Shown here piece by piece: positions 1 to 10,253 of a stretch of DNA of 64,000 bases. This DNA comes from Dastarcus helophoroides (lineage: Eukaryota > Arthropoda > Insecta > Coleoptera > Bothrideridae). The stretch is from the NCBI GenBank assembly GCA_028583605.1, contig CM053332.1, positions 496,001 through 560,000 of the forward strand, in the 5' to 3' direction. How positions within the stretch are numbered: position 1 is the stretch's first letter; the number at the start of each line of letters is the position of its first letter. The position numbers were made by a program, and so were the translations under genes. The notes beneath the pieces were generated by a model. That model did not search any database. It was not told the origin of the DNA and worked only from the letters and a program-made list of their open reading frames with translations.

Positions 1-162
1 CCTTGGAGCAAGTGATAAAGAGATTGGTTTTGGCGCTGAAGGTCATGCGTTCAATTCCTACGAGTTCCATTTTTTTTTCTTTTTTTTTTATAGATTTTTT
101 AATTTTTATATTTTTAAGTGCTTACCTTGGCACTAATGAATATATAATAAATTCAAATAACA
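1..162 (+). repeat. tRNA-derived SINE, family 1, copy A (cut by window edge)
   Basis: The first 65 bases resemble the 3' part of a tRNA: an A-box-like AGAGATTGG and a B-box-like GCGTTCAATTCC. A T-rich run follows, then a body containing GCTTACCTT and ending near AAATTCAAATAAC. The same order of parts occurs on the minus strand at 550..715, with matching body sequence. This layout (tRNA-like Pol III promoter, T-rich linker, short unique tail) is that of a tRNA-derived SINE. The 5' end lies outside the window. No coding potential is credible here. Confidence 0.55.
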
Positions 163-549
163 ATCTTCTCACAAAAAAATGTCACCATTGTATAAAATAA
201 TTAATACTTTTAGCTCTTCAGTTCGAACTGTCATCTAAAACTTGATGTCTTCGATAAGTATAGCTGTTCATTTATTTGCACGACTGTAAATATATGTGAG
301 ATTTTATTGCTTGCAAAAAAATTAAGCTTTTGGTTTGAAACTTAAATGTTGATCACTTTTCTAGAAGCCGTAGAAATTCATGGATATTGCGTTAGCACCA
401 TGTTACACTTAGCTAGACCTTTTAAACGCATCTTTAATACTTTAATAGAAGCTTTACTTGGAAGTTAAAAATAAACGAAATCCTGAAATATTCGTATAAT
501 TCTGAGTGATCCATGGAGTAGTTATCATGATTATGCCAACATACACTGC

Positions 550-715
550 TGTTTAGATTCATTACATAACTATTAATAATAAGGTAAGCATAAAAAACAT
601 GAGAAGTTAATAAATCTGTAAAAAATTGAAAAAAAAAAGAAGCGACACTCGTCGGATTCGATCGCATAACCTTCGGCGTTTTAATAGGTCCCTTACCAAC
701 TAAGCTGGCGATTTA
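550..715 (-). repeat. tRNA-derived SINE, family 1, copy B
   Basis: On the minus strand the element starts with CAGCTTAGTTGGTAAGG (A-box-like) followed by GCGATCGAATCCGAC (B-box-like), spaced as in a tRNA gene. Next come a T-rich run and the same body as in copy A, with GCTTACCTTAT and AATGAATCTAAAC. The cloverleaf is degenerate, so I call a SINE and not a tRNA gene. The 3' boundary is where similarity to copy A stops, and is approximate. Confidence 0.55.
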
Positions 716-763
716 TATGTGGCAAAATTTTATGAAATGCTAAAAAATGTAAAGTGTAGAAAA

Positions 764-1200
764 TTATAGATATCTGATATTAAAATTTATGACAACAGTG
801 GTTTCCAATTTTCTATCAAAATGTCTACTTTTTCTAAATATTCTTAAGTTGGCATCAAATTTTTCAGTGTGAAAATTTAAAATTGGAGTGTTATTTATAA
901 ACGAAGCTGTGATCAAAATAATTAAACATTTTAGTTCTGACGAAAAATTTTTATTAAACTTGGAAAAAAACAATTCAAAATTCTAAATGTCAACGTTATA
1001 GCTGTAAATTTATCTATTTGGGCTTCAATAGTTTAAAGTAGATATTGGAAAAAAATCAATATTTAACTTTGAAATCAAAATTTGGGATTTAAATCTGAAA
1101 TTTCAGCTCCTTTATTTACGTTTCAACTATATCTCTAAATGTCCAGAAAAAAATCAAAATTTTAAATACAGAATTATAATTCCTAGTTGACAGGAGAAAT
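764..1200. repeat. Diverged AT-rich interspersed repeat, copy 1
   Basis: This stretch shares an ordered series of blocks with 3870..4333. Both hold ATTTATAAACG followed by long A/T-rich runs, then AAATGTCCAG, then AATCAAAATTT, then a shared CTAGTT...AGGAGAAAT end. I see no open frame of note, no terminal repeats and no target duplication. It is an old copy of an unclassified repeat, possibly a non-coding MITE or a LINE 3' tail. Confidence 0.4.
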
Positions 1201-1621
1201 CAACAATAAGCAGCAAATACCTCGAAAACCTAGTGTTTCAAATTGCGCGCGGTGTTCTTTGCTTGCGCGCTCTGTGCTCTGTCATTCAATATTAATATCA
1301 ACCATGGCAAATTGGGGCATTTGTTTAATCAACAAGTCAACGATGCCGAAAAGGGAAACCTGGCTCATCGTATCAATATTATCCAAACATGGTAGAAATA
1401 TTGTACATACTTATTGTTAATACAGTTTATCGGTTGAAAGTATCAATAACAATGATGTCAATAAGGTGAAAGTGAGCCGTGACCGATATTGACCAATACA
1501 AGATCGAAGGAGTACATAATATTTACTAGGCCCCATTTAATATTACCCTACAAGGTAAATAGGATTTAGTGTAAAGTCACATACATATTTGTCAGTTAAT
1601 AATTACGTCAAATGTCACCCT
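1201..1621. other. Unassigned; contains a GC-rich patch
   Basis: A locally GC-rich block at about 1245-1275 (TTGCGCGCGGTG, TTGCGCGCTC) precedes an ATGGCAAATTGG at 1303 with only about 38 open codons. It could be an old 5' UTR or promoter piece, but no splice-linked exon was found. The rest is AT-rich with no recognisable feature. Confidence 0.3.
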
Positions 1622-2373
1622 CATCTTCTTTTTAGTTTTAATTCGTTTAATGTGGAACAAGGAAAACCAAACTCAACAAGTAAGAATGACAAAAGGGATA
1701 ATTAGACACAGCTCTTTTTCAAGGAATTGGAAGTGGCAAAAATTCAGTGCTGTGTTTAAATCAGAAGCAATTTCATGTGCAAATTCAAGTGATGTTAAAT
1801 TTTATCTCGAGCTGCTCTTTTAATGATTCATGTTTAAAAACTCCGGGTATGAAGTGTATTTGTAACTCTAACTTTAAGAATTCAGCAAAACATGCATTGC
1901 AGCCGATTTTATTTCCCATGTTATTGAACTTAATTTCACTCGATGCATATTATATGCATTTTTAGTGGAATTTTACATGTTGCTCGAAAACAAATAACCA
2001 TCTTTTTTTTAGTTTGAATTAGTTTAATGTGGAATAAGGAAAACCTAACTCAACAAATAAGAATGACAAAAAGAATATTTAAATACAAATCTTCTTCAAA
2101 GAACTGGAAATGGCAAAAATTCAGTGCTGTGTTTAAATCCGAAGCAATTTCATATGCAAACCCAAGTGATGTTAAACTTTATTTCAAGCTGATCGTTTAA
2201 TGATTTCGTGTTTAAAAACTAAGTTTATGAAGTGTATTTGTAATTCTAACCCTAAGAATTCGGGAAACATGCATTGCAGCTGATTTTAGTTTCCATGTTA
2301 TTGAACTTATTTTCACTCGGTGCATATTATATGCATTTTTAAGGAAATTTTACATGTCATGCTCAAAAACAAG
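1622..2373. repeat. Tandem duplication, two units of about 377 bp
   Basis: Unit 1 (1622..1998) and unit 2 (1999..2373) align end to end. Shared landmarks in the same order are TTTAATGTGGAA, AACTCAACAA, GGCAAAAATTCAGTGCTGTG, AGTGATGTTAAA, AAGTGTATTTGTAA, CATGCATTGCAGC and GCATATTATATGCATTTTTA. The units differ by scattered substitutions, so the duplication is not recent. Neither unit has a convincing reading frame. Confidence 0.85.
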
Positions 2374-3000
2374 TATAAATCTGTAAAATTAGATGTTCTA
2401 TAAATAGTTCTTTGCTAGGTGTAAGTGTACCTAGGTGTATACCTTGACTTAATTTTGTTTTGAAGAAATGATCCAGTATTTTACAAGTGTTAAATTTAGC
2501 ATGTAATTGCGATTTGCATTTTTAATTAGATATAAAATTATTATTTGTTGTTGATTTTATTTTAAAATTGGACAGATAAATAAAAGTTTATTTTAATTAT
2601 TGCATATTATTTTCCTTTTGTAGATTATAAATTATAACTAAAGCTATGAGCTTCCTAGATAGCTTTTTATATGTAGTATTTTTTCTAATTTTTTTTTTTT
2701 TCGAATTTGATAGTTACATAACTGGTAACAACCTCATTCTGTTTTCCTTATATGACAAGATTAACATATCATTGAAAAATAATTAGGTAAATTTGATCGT
2801 TGCAATGTTGTTGAATCAATGATATTTTTAATACTCTTGTAATGAAACACTGAAATTCAAATAAAAAATACTTTTCTGGCTCCTGATAAAACTTTTTTAA
2901 ATAAAGAAGGCCAACAAAAAACATTTTATAACCCATCCCTCCCCCCAAATATTAATATAGATAACAAACTCGATTCATTCATTATTGGTTTAACAGCTAT
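2374..3000. other. Intergenic, nothing recognised
   Basis: This is AT-rich sequence with short homopolymer runs. I found no open frame with a domain, no terminal repeats and no splice-bounded exon. Confidence 0.5.
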
Positions 3001-3240
3001 TTAAAAATTGAAAAACAAATCTTGTCCTCTGAAACCAAGAAAGATTTAAAAACAAAACAAAGGTTGCTCTAACGCGTTTCGACAGCCAAGCTATCATCAG
3101 AGAAATACTTACTGATAGCTTGGCTGTCGAAAAGCGTTAGAGCAGCCTTTGATGTGTTTTTTAATCTTTCTTAATTTCAGGAGACAAGTTTTGCAATTTA
3201 ATTTTTAAAGATAACCAAGGACCAGTCCGTTCCACCAAAA
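3001..3240. repeat. Palindromic repeat (P-family) copy 1
   Basis: Two arms of about 100 bp (3001..3100 and 3112..3208) are near-perfect inverted copies around an 11-bp loop. Each arm holds CTTGTC, GAAACCAAGAAAGAT, AGGTTGCTCTAACGCGTTTCG and ACAGCCAAGCTATC in inverse orientation. A conserved tail, GATAACCAAGGACCAGTCCG followed by TTCCACCAAAA, follows the right arm only. The same unit recurs at 61322..61556 (both arms) and 61961..62106 (right arm and tail only). Each arm contains a CTGATGATAGC...GCTGTCGAAAC motif that resembles a hammerhead core. Confidence 0.8.
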
Positions 3241-3869
3241 TTAACAGCTAATAGTTTTGAATTCTATACTATGTAGGTATTTTAGAGATTTCACTAGCTG
3301 GTATTCATGTAAAACATGCATATTCAAATTTTTGGGAAAGGGGGGGGGAGACTTTTTTATTCTATAAAGTACAGCTCGTATTTTTGTCGATAGAAATTAT
3401 TAGGGGCTAACGATGTCAGTTTTCCCACAGCAAAATGCGAAACAAAGCGATCAACTTAAGAATGAAATTTATTAAAAAAGTTCCAAAAATTTCCATACTG
3501 AACTTGAAATTAAAAATTTTTGCTTGAAAATCAAACTCTAAAACCTAAAATTTCGAATTTTATTTCAACATTTCAGAAAAACAGTTTAATGTTTGTTTCC
3601 AAATTTAAAATTTCTACATCGACATGTTAAGATTTCGAATTTTTGCTCAAAATTTCAAATTCAGTCCAAAAATCTACGAAAAGCTCAACTTTAAAATTTA
3701 AATTTCAAGTAAAGTTCCAAATCCCAATTTTAAGTTCGTGTTTTTATTTCTTCTTAAAAATAAAATAAAGTTGAACTCTAAACTTAAAAGTTGCACTTTT
3801 TCTCGAATTTTGAATATATACCTATTCTGGAAACTGCTATTTTAATTTCGACCTTTACTTCAAAATATC
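3241..3869. other. AT-rich intergenic stretch
   Basis: Many short AAATTT and AAAATTTC motifs occur in irregular order, resembling other AT-rich stretches at 33.4, 47.4-48.6 and 57.8-58.1 kb. A G run lies near 3341. No gene is seen. Confidence 0.4.
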
Positions 3870-4333
3870 GACTTTACAACAAAACTTACGATATTTTTTT
3901 TCAAAATTTTTACTTTCTCTGAAAATTTTGAAGTTTTCTACAATTTTTCTAGTTTGGACGTGCAAATATTCAAAACTGGAGGAATATTTTAATTTAATTA
4001 TTTTATAAACGCAACTTTGAACAAAACATTCAAAAATTTGAGTTATAATTAACCAAAAGTTTGAAAAAAGTGTGAAATGTAAATAAGGCAAAAAATATCT
4101 AAATTGTAAATTGATAATGTTAAAATATCAAGATTAGTGCGGCTATTTTCAATAAAGTGTTAACATTTTGACTTTAAATGTATTGTAGATATTGAGGGAA
4201 AATCAAAATTTTGAATATTATTTCAAAACCTTAGCTTTTTTTCTTTAAATTTTAAGTATAACTTAAAATGTCCAGAGAAAAATCAAAATTTCAAATATAA
4301 AATTAAAATTTCTAGTTTATAGGAGAAATATTT
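3870..4333. repeat. Diverged AT-rich interspersed repeat, copy 2
   Basis: This is the partner of 764..1200, in the same orientation and with the same order of blocks. It ends with AAAATGTCCAGAGAAAAATC and CTAGTTTATAGGAGAAAT. There is no coding capacity. Confidence 0.4.
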
Positions 4334-4910
4334 AAAAAATAGGTTGTGTTACATGAATTAAATATTCAGTAATAAAACAACAGGACGAATATCACATTTA
4401 CCATTTTAGTCATTATGAGAGTTCATTAGTTAGGTTTAAAGGTGCAGATTGGAATTTATATTCATGAAGTTACATTATTACTAAGTAAATAAATATGTAA
4501 GATAACATTTCTATCGACACTTGTCAAAAGACCAACTGGATAATTTTAGTGGTAAAAAATAGAGGTAGTCACAATTAATAAAACTATCTCACTCTTTTCA
4601 ATTTTCTATCTATATGAATAAATACCAAAAAAACCAAATACTTTTAGATTTATTATATGACACTAAAAATTTAGAAACGTATGTTTGCCAGCTAATTTTC
4701 TTCTGTTCATGTACTTTATTTTATTTCGTGAATAACCATTTTAAGACCTTGATATTTCTGAATTAAAGCTCACTTTTTTCGCGCTTTAAACTAAAGTTAA
4801 AAATAATCAATAAAATGAAAATGCGTTAATTTCTAAATGTCTAAATTTATAGTATGAACAGCTATTTTGTATGATATTGTACTAATTAACAAAAGTTATT
4901 TGCACGTTTT

Positions 4911-5141
4911 TCCCTTTGTGTAGAACCCAAACTTATGTCTCATTGTAAATTTGAATTAATTTTACACCGCGCCGATTCGATTTACGCGGGCATTTGCAGG
5001 AATGAAACAGCGCGGAGGGGTAAACCTAGAGCTAAGTGTACTGAAGTTCTCATTGGTTTGTTCAAGAGAAATGCATTTCTTAGAAGCATACGACGTTGCC
5101 GATGTTTTGGACGCTGGGTGAACCGCTGGCTTGAAATTTAG
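4911..5141 (+). other. GC-rich open stretch, possible exon
   Basis: A good acceptor-like tract (GTTTTTCCCTTTGTGTAG) ends at about 4923. From there one frame stays open to the stop at 5141, giving a basic, cysteine-containing peptide of about 70 residues. The opposite strand is also open for 75 codons (4962..5189), so strand and coding status are undecided. Base composition is clearly richer in CpG than the surroundings. No domain is recognised and no partner exon was found. It could equally be a decayed transposon or CpG-rich regulatory DNA. Confidence 0.25.
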
Positions 5142-5304
5142 ATACGCCTTGGGGATATACGAATCGATCGAAGCGACTCGTAGCGGCAAACGAGTAAACT
5201 TGATTTTATACGGCTATCCAAAAACCGGCAAGTTAAGCTCCACCGTTTTTTTATTGCAAACGCATCTAGGACCCATGTAGACCCCTCTGAGCTTGTTAAA
5301 TGGG

Positions 5305-5361
5305 CTGGTCACTCAGCGTCCGTATATCGGACGCCGAGTTTCGCCGGACGCTGACTGACAT
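5305..5361. repeat. CpG-rich inverted-repeat cluster
   Basis: GCGTCCG-TATAT-CGGACGC forms a perfect 7-bp-stem hairpin. It is followed at short distance by CGCCGGACGCTGAC, whose GGACGCTG can pair with CAGCGTCC at the start. Two alternative hairpins therefore compete. A stop-and-go regulatory role is not shown. Confidence 0.5.
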
Positions 5362-5396
5362 TCAATTTTTACATTGCGGAGGCTGACTTATACCCT

Positions 5397-5402
5397 ATAT
5401 AA

Positions 5403-5443
<41 letters not shown>
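5397..5443. repeat. (AT)n microsatellite
   Basis: There are about 20 uninterrupted TA dinucleotides within TATATAAATG(TA)nTTATATCC. Confidence 0.95.
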
Positions 5444-5445
<2 letters not shown>

Positions 5446-5941
5446 CCTTTGTATATGTATATAGTATATTTTTTCATAGTAAAAGGAAAAAATATTCACC
5501 GTTAATGCATAGAAAAATTCTATGAAAAATATTTTGATGTGTAAAAAAAGATTTCGAGAATATTTTTTTGATAACAGAAACAATTTGTGCTTTCCCCAGA
5601 ATCCATGTTACACACTGAATCGTATTTTGAATTGTTTACTACATCTTTTCAAAATGAAAACTACCTGTTTACGAAGAAACTTTTTACAAAATCAAATTAT
5701 TAAATCCCTGCAGTGATTGTATTAGGCGGCTTGAAAATGTTTTACAATACGCTTAGCCGCATTTTCTTCGATTTAGGAAGGAACTGTTTGCCAGAAAAAT
5801 AAAAAAAGTAAGAAAGAACATATATTTCTATCTGTTCTTAAGACTCAAGGAAAAGTATTTTAAGCAATCGCTTGAAATTTAATAAATTTTAAAATCAAAA
5901 ATTTAAAAGTTAACAGCATACAACCCAGATTACCGGTCATA
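5444..5941. other. Intergenic downstream of DUF229 gene A
   Basis: AT-rich DNA with an open frame of 64 codons on the plus strand (5522..5716) that matches nothing I recognise. It lies 3' of gene A on the opposite strand. No other feature is seen. Confidence 0.4.
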
Positions 5942-5947
5942 TTTATT
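5942..5947 (-). terminator. Polyadenylation signal of DUF229 gene A
   Basis: AATAAA on the minus strand, about 40 nt past the stop codon at 5988. Gene B has the same arrangement (AATAAA about 35 nt past its stop), which supports both. Confidence 0.65.
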
Positions 5948-5987
5948 TACATTATTATGATATATCTGCTATTAAGTTTTTATATTT

Positions 5988-7548
5988 CTATTCAGAATCT
6001 GGTCTTTTGTACCAGCTGGCATAATCACCCAAGTAATTTATATCCATAAATGTATTTTTGCAGTAACAATAATCACTAACAGGGGAATCTTCAACACACT
6101 TCGTTGATGCTGAGTAACTTCCAAGACGTAACAGTCTAGTGGTGTTATAAAAGCTGTATTCGGAGCTTCCTGCGTCAGTTTCAACCATAATCACATACTC
6201 TGCTTTTGGCACCGTCGTTAAATACAGATAGACATACGTTTTATTTCTTACGTCCACTTCACTGGAAATACCCGCGACTACACTGTCTAGTGTGTAATCT
6301 TGACATAAAGACCTGATATGATTGTCCTTTTGGACTGACTTTATGTGATTAAAAACGAAATCGATTGCTTTAACGACTATTGGGTTAGATGGATCTGCTG
6401 GTGTCAAATATCCTATGCACGTACACCACTCTTGAGGAATACCAGCTTCGGCACATGATCTCTCCCCGACATCCTCGAAGAGGGATTTACACGAAGGGCA
6501 GGCATAAGCTGGTGTTTTTGTGTAATTAAGACCAGACAATTCTAAAATATGCTGCAAAGTCATATATAAGTCGTATGTACTGGTCAGCTTCCGTGCGTTC
6601 GTTTTTAAATTTTCATATTCAGTGGGGAATTTTTCCTGAAACCATCTCGGTACGGATATCAGATGAAGGGGTAGTCTTTCCTCGAACCATCCAACTCTTG
6701 TTTTCCTAATTGCTTGATCTACTCTCATTCCGTGGTCACTGAGGTAAATGACAATACTCTCATCGAGAACACCTTCTGCTTTTAGATTGACAAAGAACGT
6801 TTTCATGCTTTCATCAAACGCAGTTGGTAAATTAATAGCATTATGACTGAAAGTATTCATCCAATAAATGCCGAAATACGGTTTGCCTTTAAACATAGCT
6901 GTCAGATCCTTGGCTAGTTGCAACTGTCTTTCGCCAGATGAAACAGGTCCAGTGCAATAGGGGCCACCATGTATATTCCTGATCTTACCTTCTTCTGAAG
7001 CTAAAACGTATGCTCTCGAGTAATAATCGGTGGGTTGCTTTGTAAAGCCACGTTTCTCATAATTAAAAGTGGTGATGCTTCCATAATCCTCTCCGTAACC
7101 AGTAACGTAACCTAAGTCTCTATATTTATACCATAACATTGGGCAATCATCCAAATTACCTGGGGTAGTACCGGGGCACACTTCTAAAGATTTATTTAAG
7201 TCGAACCCTGTGAGAAAAGCCATGAAGTTTGGATACGTGTTGTCATCGATTTTGTTGTATCCTTTTAATTCAATGAAACCGTTGTCGAGAAGAAAATCGC
7301 GCGTATGCCACATGGTTCTAATTAAATTTAATCTGGCCACACTGTCGATGACCACAAACAGGACGCTTATTGGTTTCGCATCTTTAGGTATTTTTTTGAA
7401 ACGTTCCTTTATTTCTTTAGATTCAACGAATGTGTTGTGAACATTTTGGTAAACCGTTTGATTGGACGTGTTATAACATATAACTTCTATGGTGTGTACT
7501 GTCGGATCTATTGGTGCATTGAATATAACTGGTTGGCATTCGGACTTA
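5988..7548 (-). CDS. DUF229 family protein, gene A, coding exon 3 (main domain)
   Basis: This is the last coding exon of a three-exon gene with a predicted product of 623 aa. The acceptor is TTTTTGTTCCAG, and the exon starts with one base that completes a codon. It encodes residues 105-623. Motifs seen are a VVIDS strand end (about 169-173), NTYPN (about 207-211), GEDYGS (256-261), FSHN (337-340) and LSDHG (373-377). This pattern fits DUF229, a member of the alkaline phosphatase superfamily in which the Thr of TYPN and the Asp/His of SDHG would be active-site or metal residues. That function is inferred from the fold, and the natural substrate is unknown. Cysteines are numerous in the C-terminal 180 residues, as expected for a secreted protein. 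The frame is intact. A paralogue with the same phases lies at 43171..49644. Confidence 0.9.
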
Positions 7549-9997
7549 CTGGAACAAAAAATGCGATGAACTCTATTTTCTAACTATAAAATGAAACTAA
7601 TATTTAGTTACTATAACAAGGTTACTACTTCAACTACTTCAACAGCTTTGAAAAGTTTCTGTTACTGTAAATATAAATATGGCAATCGAGCTTAATTTAC
7701 CAATCTGTATTAATCACACAGAAAGAAAAATTTGAATTTAAAAACCAAAAGCATCGTGTCTTCTTATTTAAGGAGCTTTTTTGAAGCGTGAATTTGATAA
7801 GTATAGAATACGATGGATAGGCAAGTAGTAGTAAGATGGTTTTGCAAAACCATCATTTTGCGTTATGTTGAAAAGAAAAGATGGGAAAATTGCAGTCAAG
7901 ATGACTTAGTCAGATTAGATGGCATATGTATTACCAATATCCTTTTAAATAATATTCGGATCGGACATTATAGAGACACCCCATAGATGTAGCTAATTTG
8001 AAGATTAGTGTGGAAGATAATGAACGCATAATATCATGTAGTAAATATTTTCCTTATTTTTATATCAAAAGAACTGATGATGTTTTATCTGCTAGTGCAA
8101 TTATAGGTAAGGTAAGAATTTACTAGTTAAACTAATTTATAATGAAACAAGCAGTGTCTTCGTTGTCGATGACCATATGAGATTACAACATTTCAGGAAG
8201 TATTCGACTTTTCTCAAATGTTAGAATTCATTTTTGGATAAATTATCCTGTTCATGCCCTGCCTTTAACCCCGTGTGTTTTAAATCATTTCCTTCCCCCT
8301 CCGCAACATTTTCTTTTTCATAAAACAACCGTTGAATTAGCCAAAATGTATTTTTTATTCAGTAATTGAATCGGTGAGGTTAAAAACAGTACAAGTCCAA
8401 AATTTGACACTTTCAACTATCGTAGCCATTTTGTCTAAAATACAAAGCTGCTATCAGTACAAAAACAATACTAAAGCCACCTTGTAAAGCCCTTTCCAGA
8501 CTTTGTTGCGCTGTATTGGGTGTAAGAACAGTAAAAGTACTGGACTTGTACCTTGATTCATTCTAATTAATTATAATAGATCAAATTAACGCTACAAAAT
8601 TCAAATCTCGTAAAAAAAATATTTCATTTTTCATCACGTGACAAAGATAATAAAAATGGTTTCTATATCATAACTGCATTTTCTTGAATGGCGCCACAAT
8701 GGTACTGTGATAGCACAAAAAAGTACAATTAATGGCGACTCTAATCATATTTTTATTTTCACTGCGAGATCAGTACAGCTGAAGTTACAGCCAAAAGGAT
8801 TCAAAATAATCGAATTTAATTTATTTGAATATTTATTCAATAAGAACATAAAATAGCTGTGAAAAACATTGACGCTTCGTAAGTTTTCTGAATTTAATTT
8901 TTAGCAGCGTTAATGTGGTCAGTTAGAACTAATTAGAATGAATCATGACCTTATAGATCGAAAAATATAATGGCACCAACATATTTTCAGTCCCTTAAAA
9001 AGCACATATTTTGGGTGTATTATATTAGGAAAATTGTCCAAATTCCAATATTGCAATAATATACAAGATGTTCCATTTAAAAATCAAAAGTTTGTATCAA
9101 TTTTATCGAAAGAGACAGCAGTAGGAATGTCATTTTTATGTCCAAATTTAATATTTTATAAGTACATCAAGTGTAAGCAAGTTTTAAAGATTTATCTTTG
9201 TAAATAAAGAAAAAATATGGGATGTATCATGATCCTGTTACAACCGATATATTATTCCTGAGTGTAGGATGCCACGTTCTATCCGATTATCAGCCTGTTA
9301 TTTTGAAGAATTATGAGCTCGAGGATCCTTTTAACAATGAAAACCAAAAGGCAAATGATCAAGGTTACATTTTCAACACTGAATTATTTAGCCGATCTAG
9401 GTCAAAAGATCACTGGGTGAAGCGCCAAATGTGTTCCAATTTGTCTCATATATTATTAAAAACAGACATATCCAAAAGAAAGAAAAGTTAATATGCTCAG
9501 AAATTTTATGTAAGACGACTGGTAATTAAAAATAACATTTATTAGGTTTTTATGTAAACTGTTTTAATTTAGTTGGGTAAAAATTACCAGAATATTTGAA
9601 TTTAACACATCATGTCTTCATAACTATTAAAATTTATTAACGATTATATTATTTTATTAAAGAATTCTATGAAGTAAGGGTTGAAAATGTCAATAACATC
9701 ATGTTTTTTCTAGTTTTCAAATTTGATGTTTAAATATTATATGTCTACAAATTTTCATTATTTTTACCTGCATTAATAAGCTTAATATGTTAGATTACTT
9801 TTAGGATTTAATATTAATTCCTGAATTAATTAAATTCCAACTGTATAAAATGTTATCAAAAGTCGAGAGATATTGAAAGTAAACTAGCATTTTAAAAAGC
9901 TATTGATTTTATTAGCTTGGCAACAGGAAGTGATTTAGTGTGAGCGACCAAAAATTTATCTATTTATCTTCAGGAGCTATAAAGAGCAGATACTCAC
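7549..9997 (-). other. Intron 2 of DUF229 gene A
   Basis: A 2.4-kb intron with donor GTGAGTAT at its high end and acceptor TTCCAG at its low end. It holds a short inverted repeat (GTACAAGTCC near 8390 against GGACTTGTAC near 8543), a possible small MITE of about 170 bp. A plus-strand ORF of 89 codons at 9222..9491 lacks any recognised domain and is not supported as a gene. Nothing else is seen. Confidence 0.7.
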
Positions 9998-10253
9998 ACG
10001 ATGGAGTCATCAGGATATTCTCCCGTTCCATTTCTTTCGACCGAAGAGTAACAACAAGCGATGTCGCCTCCATAAACAGGAAATAGGTTTGTTCGTATTT
10101 TCAAAGTTGCTGTGTTATTTTCGACATCCACGAAAGATATTGGCTGGTCTTTAGTGCAAGGGACGTAAAATTCCGGCTTGTAGACTGTCAAAGCATCCTC
10201 GGTGAAGGGCAAATAGTTGGGTAATTTACACTTTTCAGTGTTTACGATGAAAT
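9998..10253 (-). CDS. DUF229 gene A, coding exon 2
   Basis: The exon is bounded by acceptor CTACCATTTCAG and donor GTGAGT, and is 256 nt long. It starts with the last two bases of a split Asp codon and ends with the first two of a split Val codon, exactly matching the phases of exons 1 and 3. It encodes residues 19-104: a short cysteine-containing N-terminal region (EKCKLPNYLPF, then a CCYSSVERN motif) that is alignable with exon 2 of gene B (HKCKIPNYPPF, CCYSAIERN). This is the extracellular N-terminal part that precedes the DUF229 core. Confidence 0.88.

Noticed and set aside
640..715. tRNA gene on the minus strand
   Set aside because: A and B boxes are present but the stems do not pair properly and a SINE tail follows.
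3001..3240. Complete hammerhead ribozyme formed by the full palindrome
   Set aside because: In the palindrome the core would be fully base-paired with its inverted copy; only a single arm could fold as a hammerhead-like core.
9222..9491. 89-codon plus-strand ORF inside intron 2 of DUF229 gene A
   Set aside because: No domain, no splice borders and no codon pattern that stands out from the AT-rich background.
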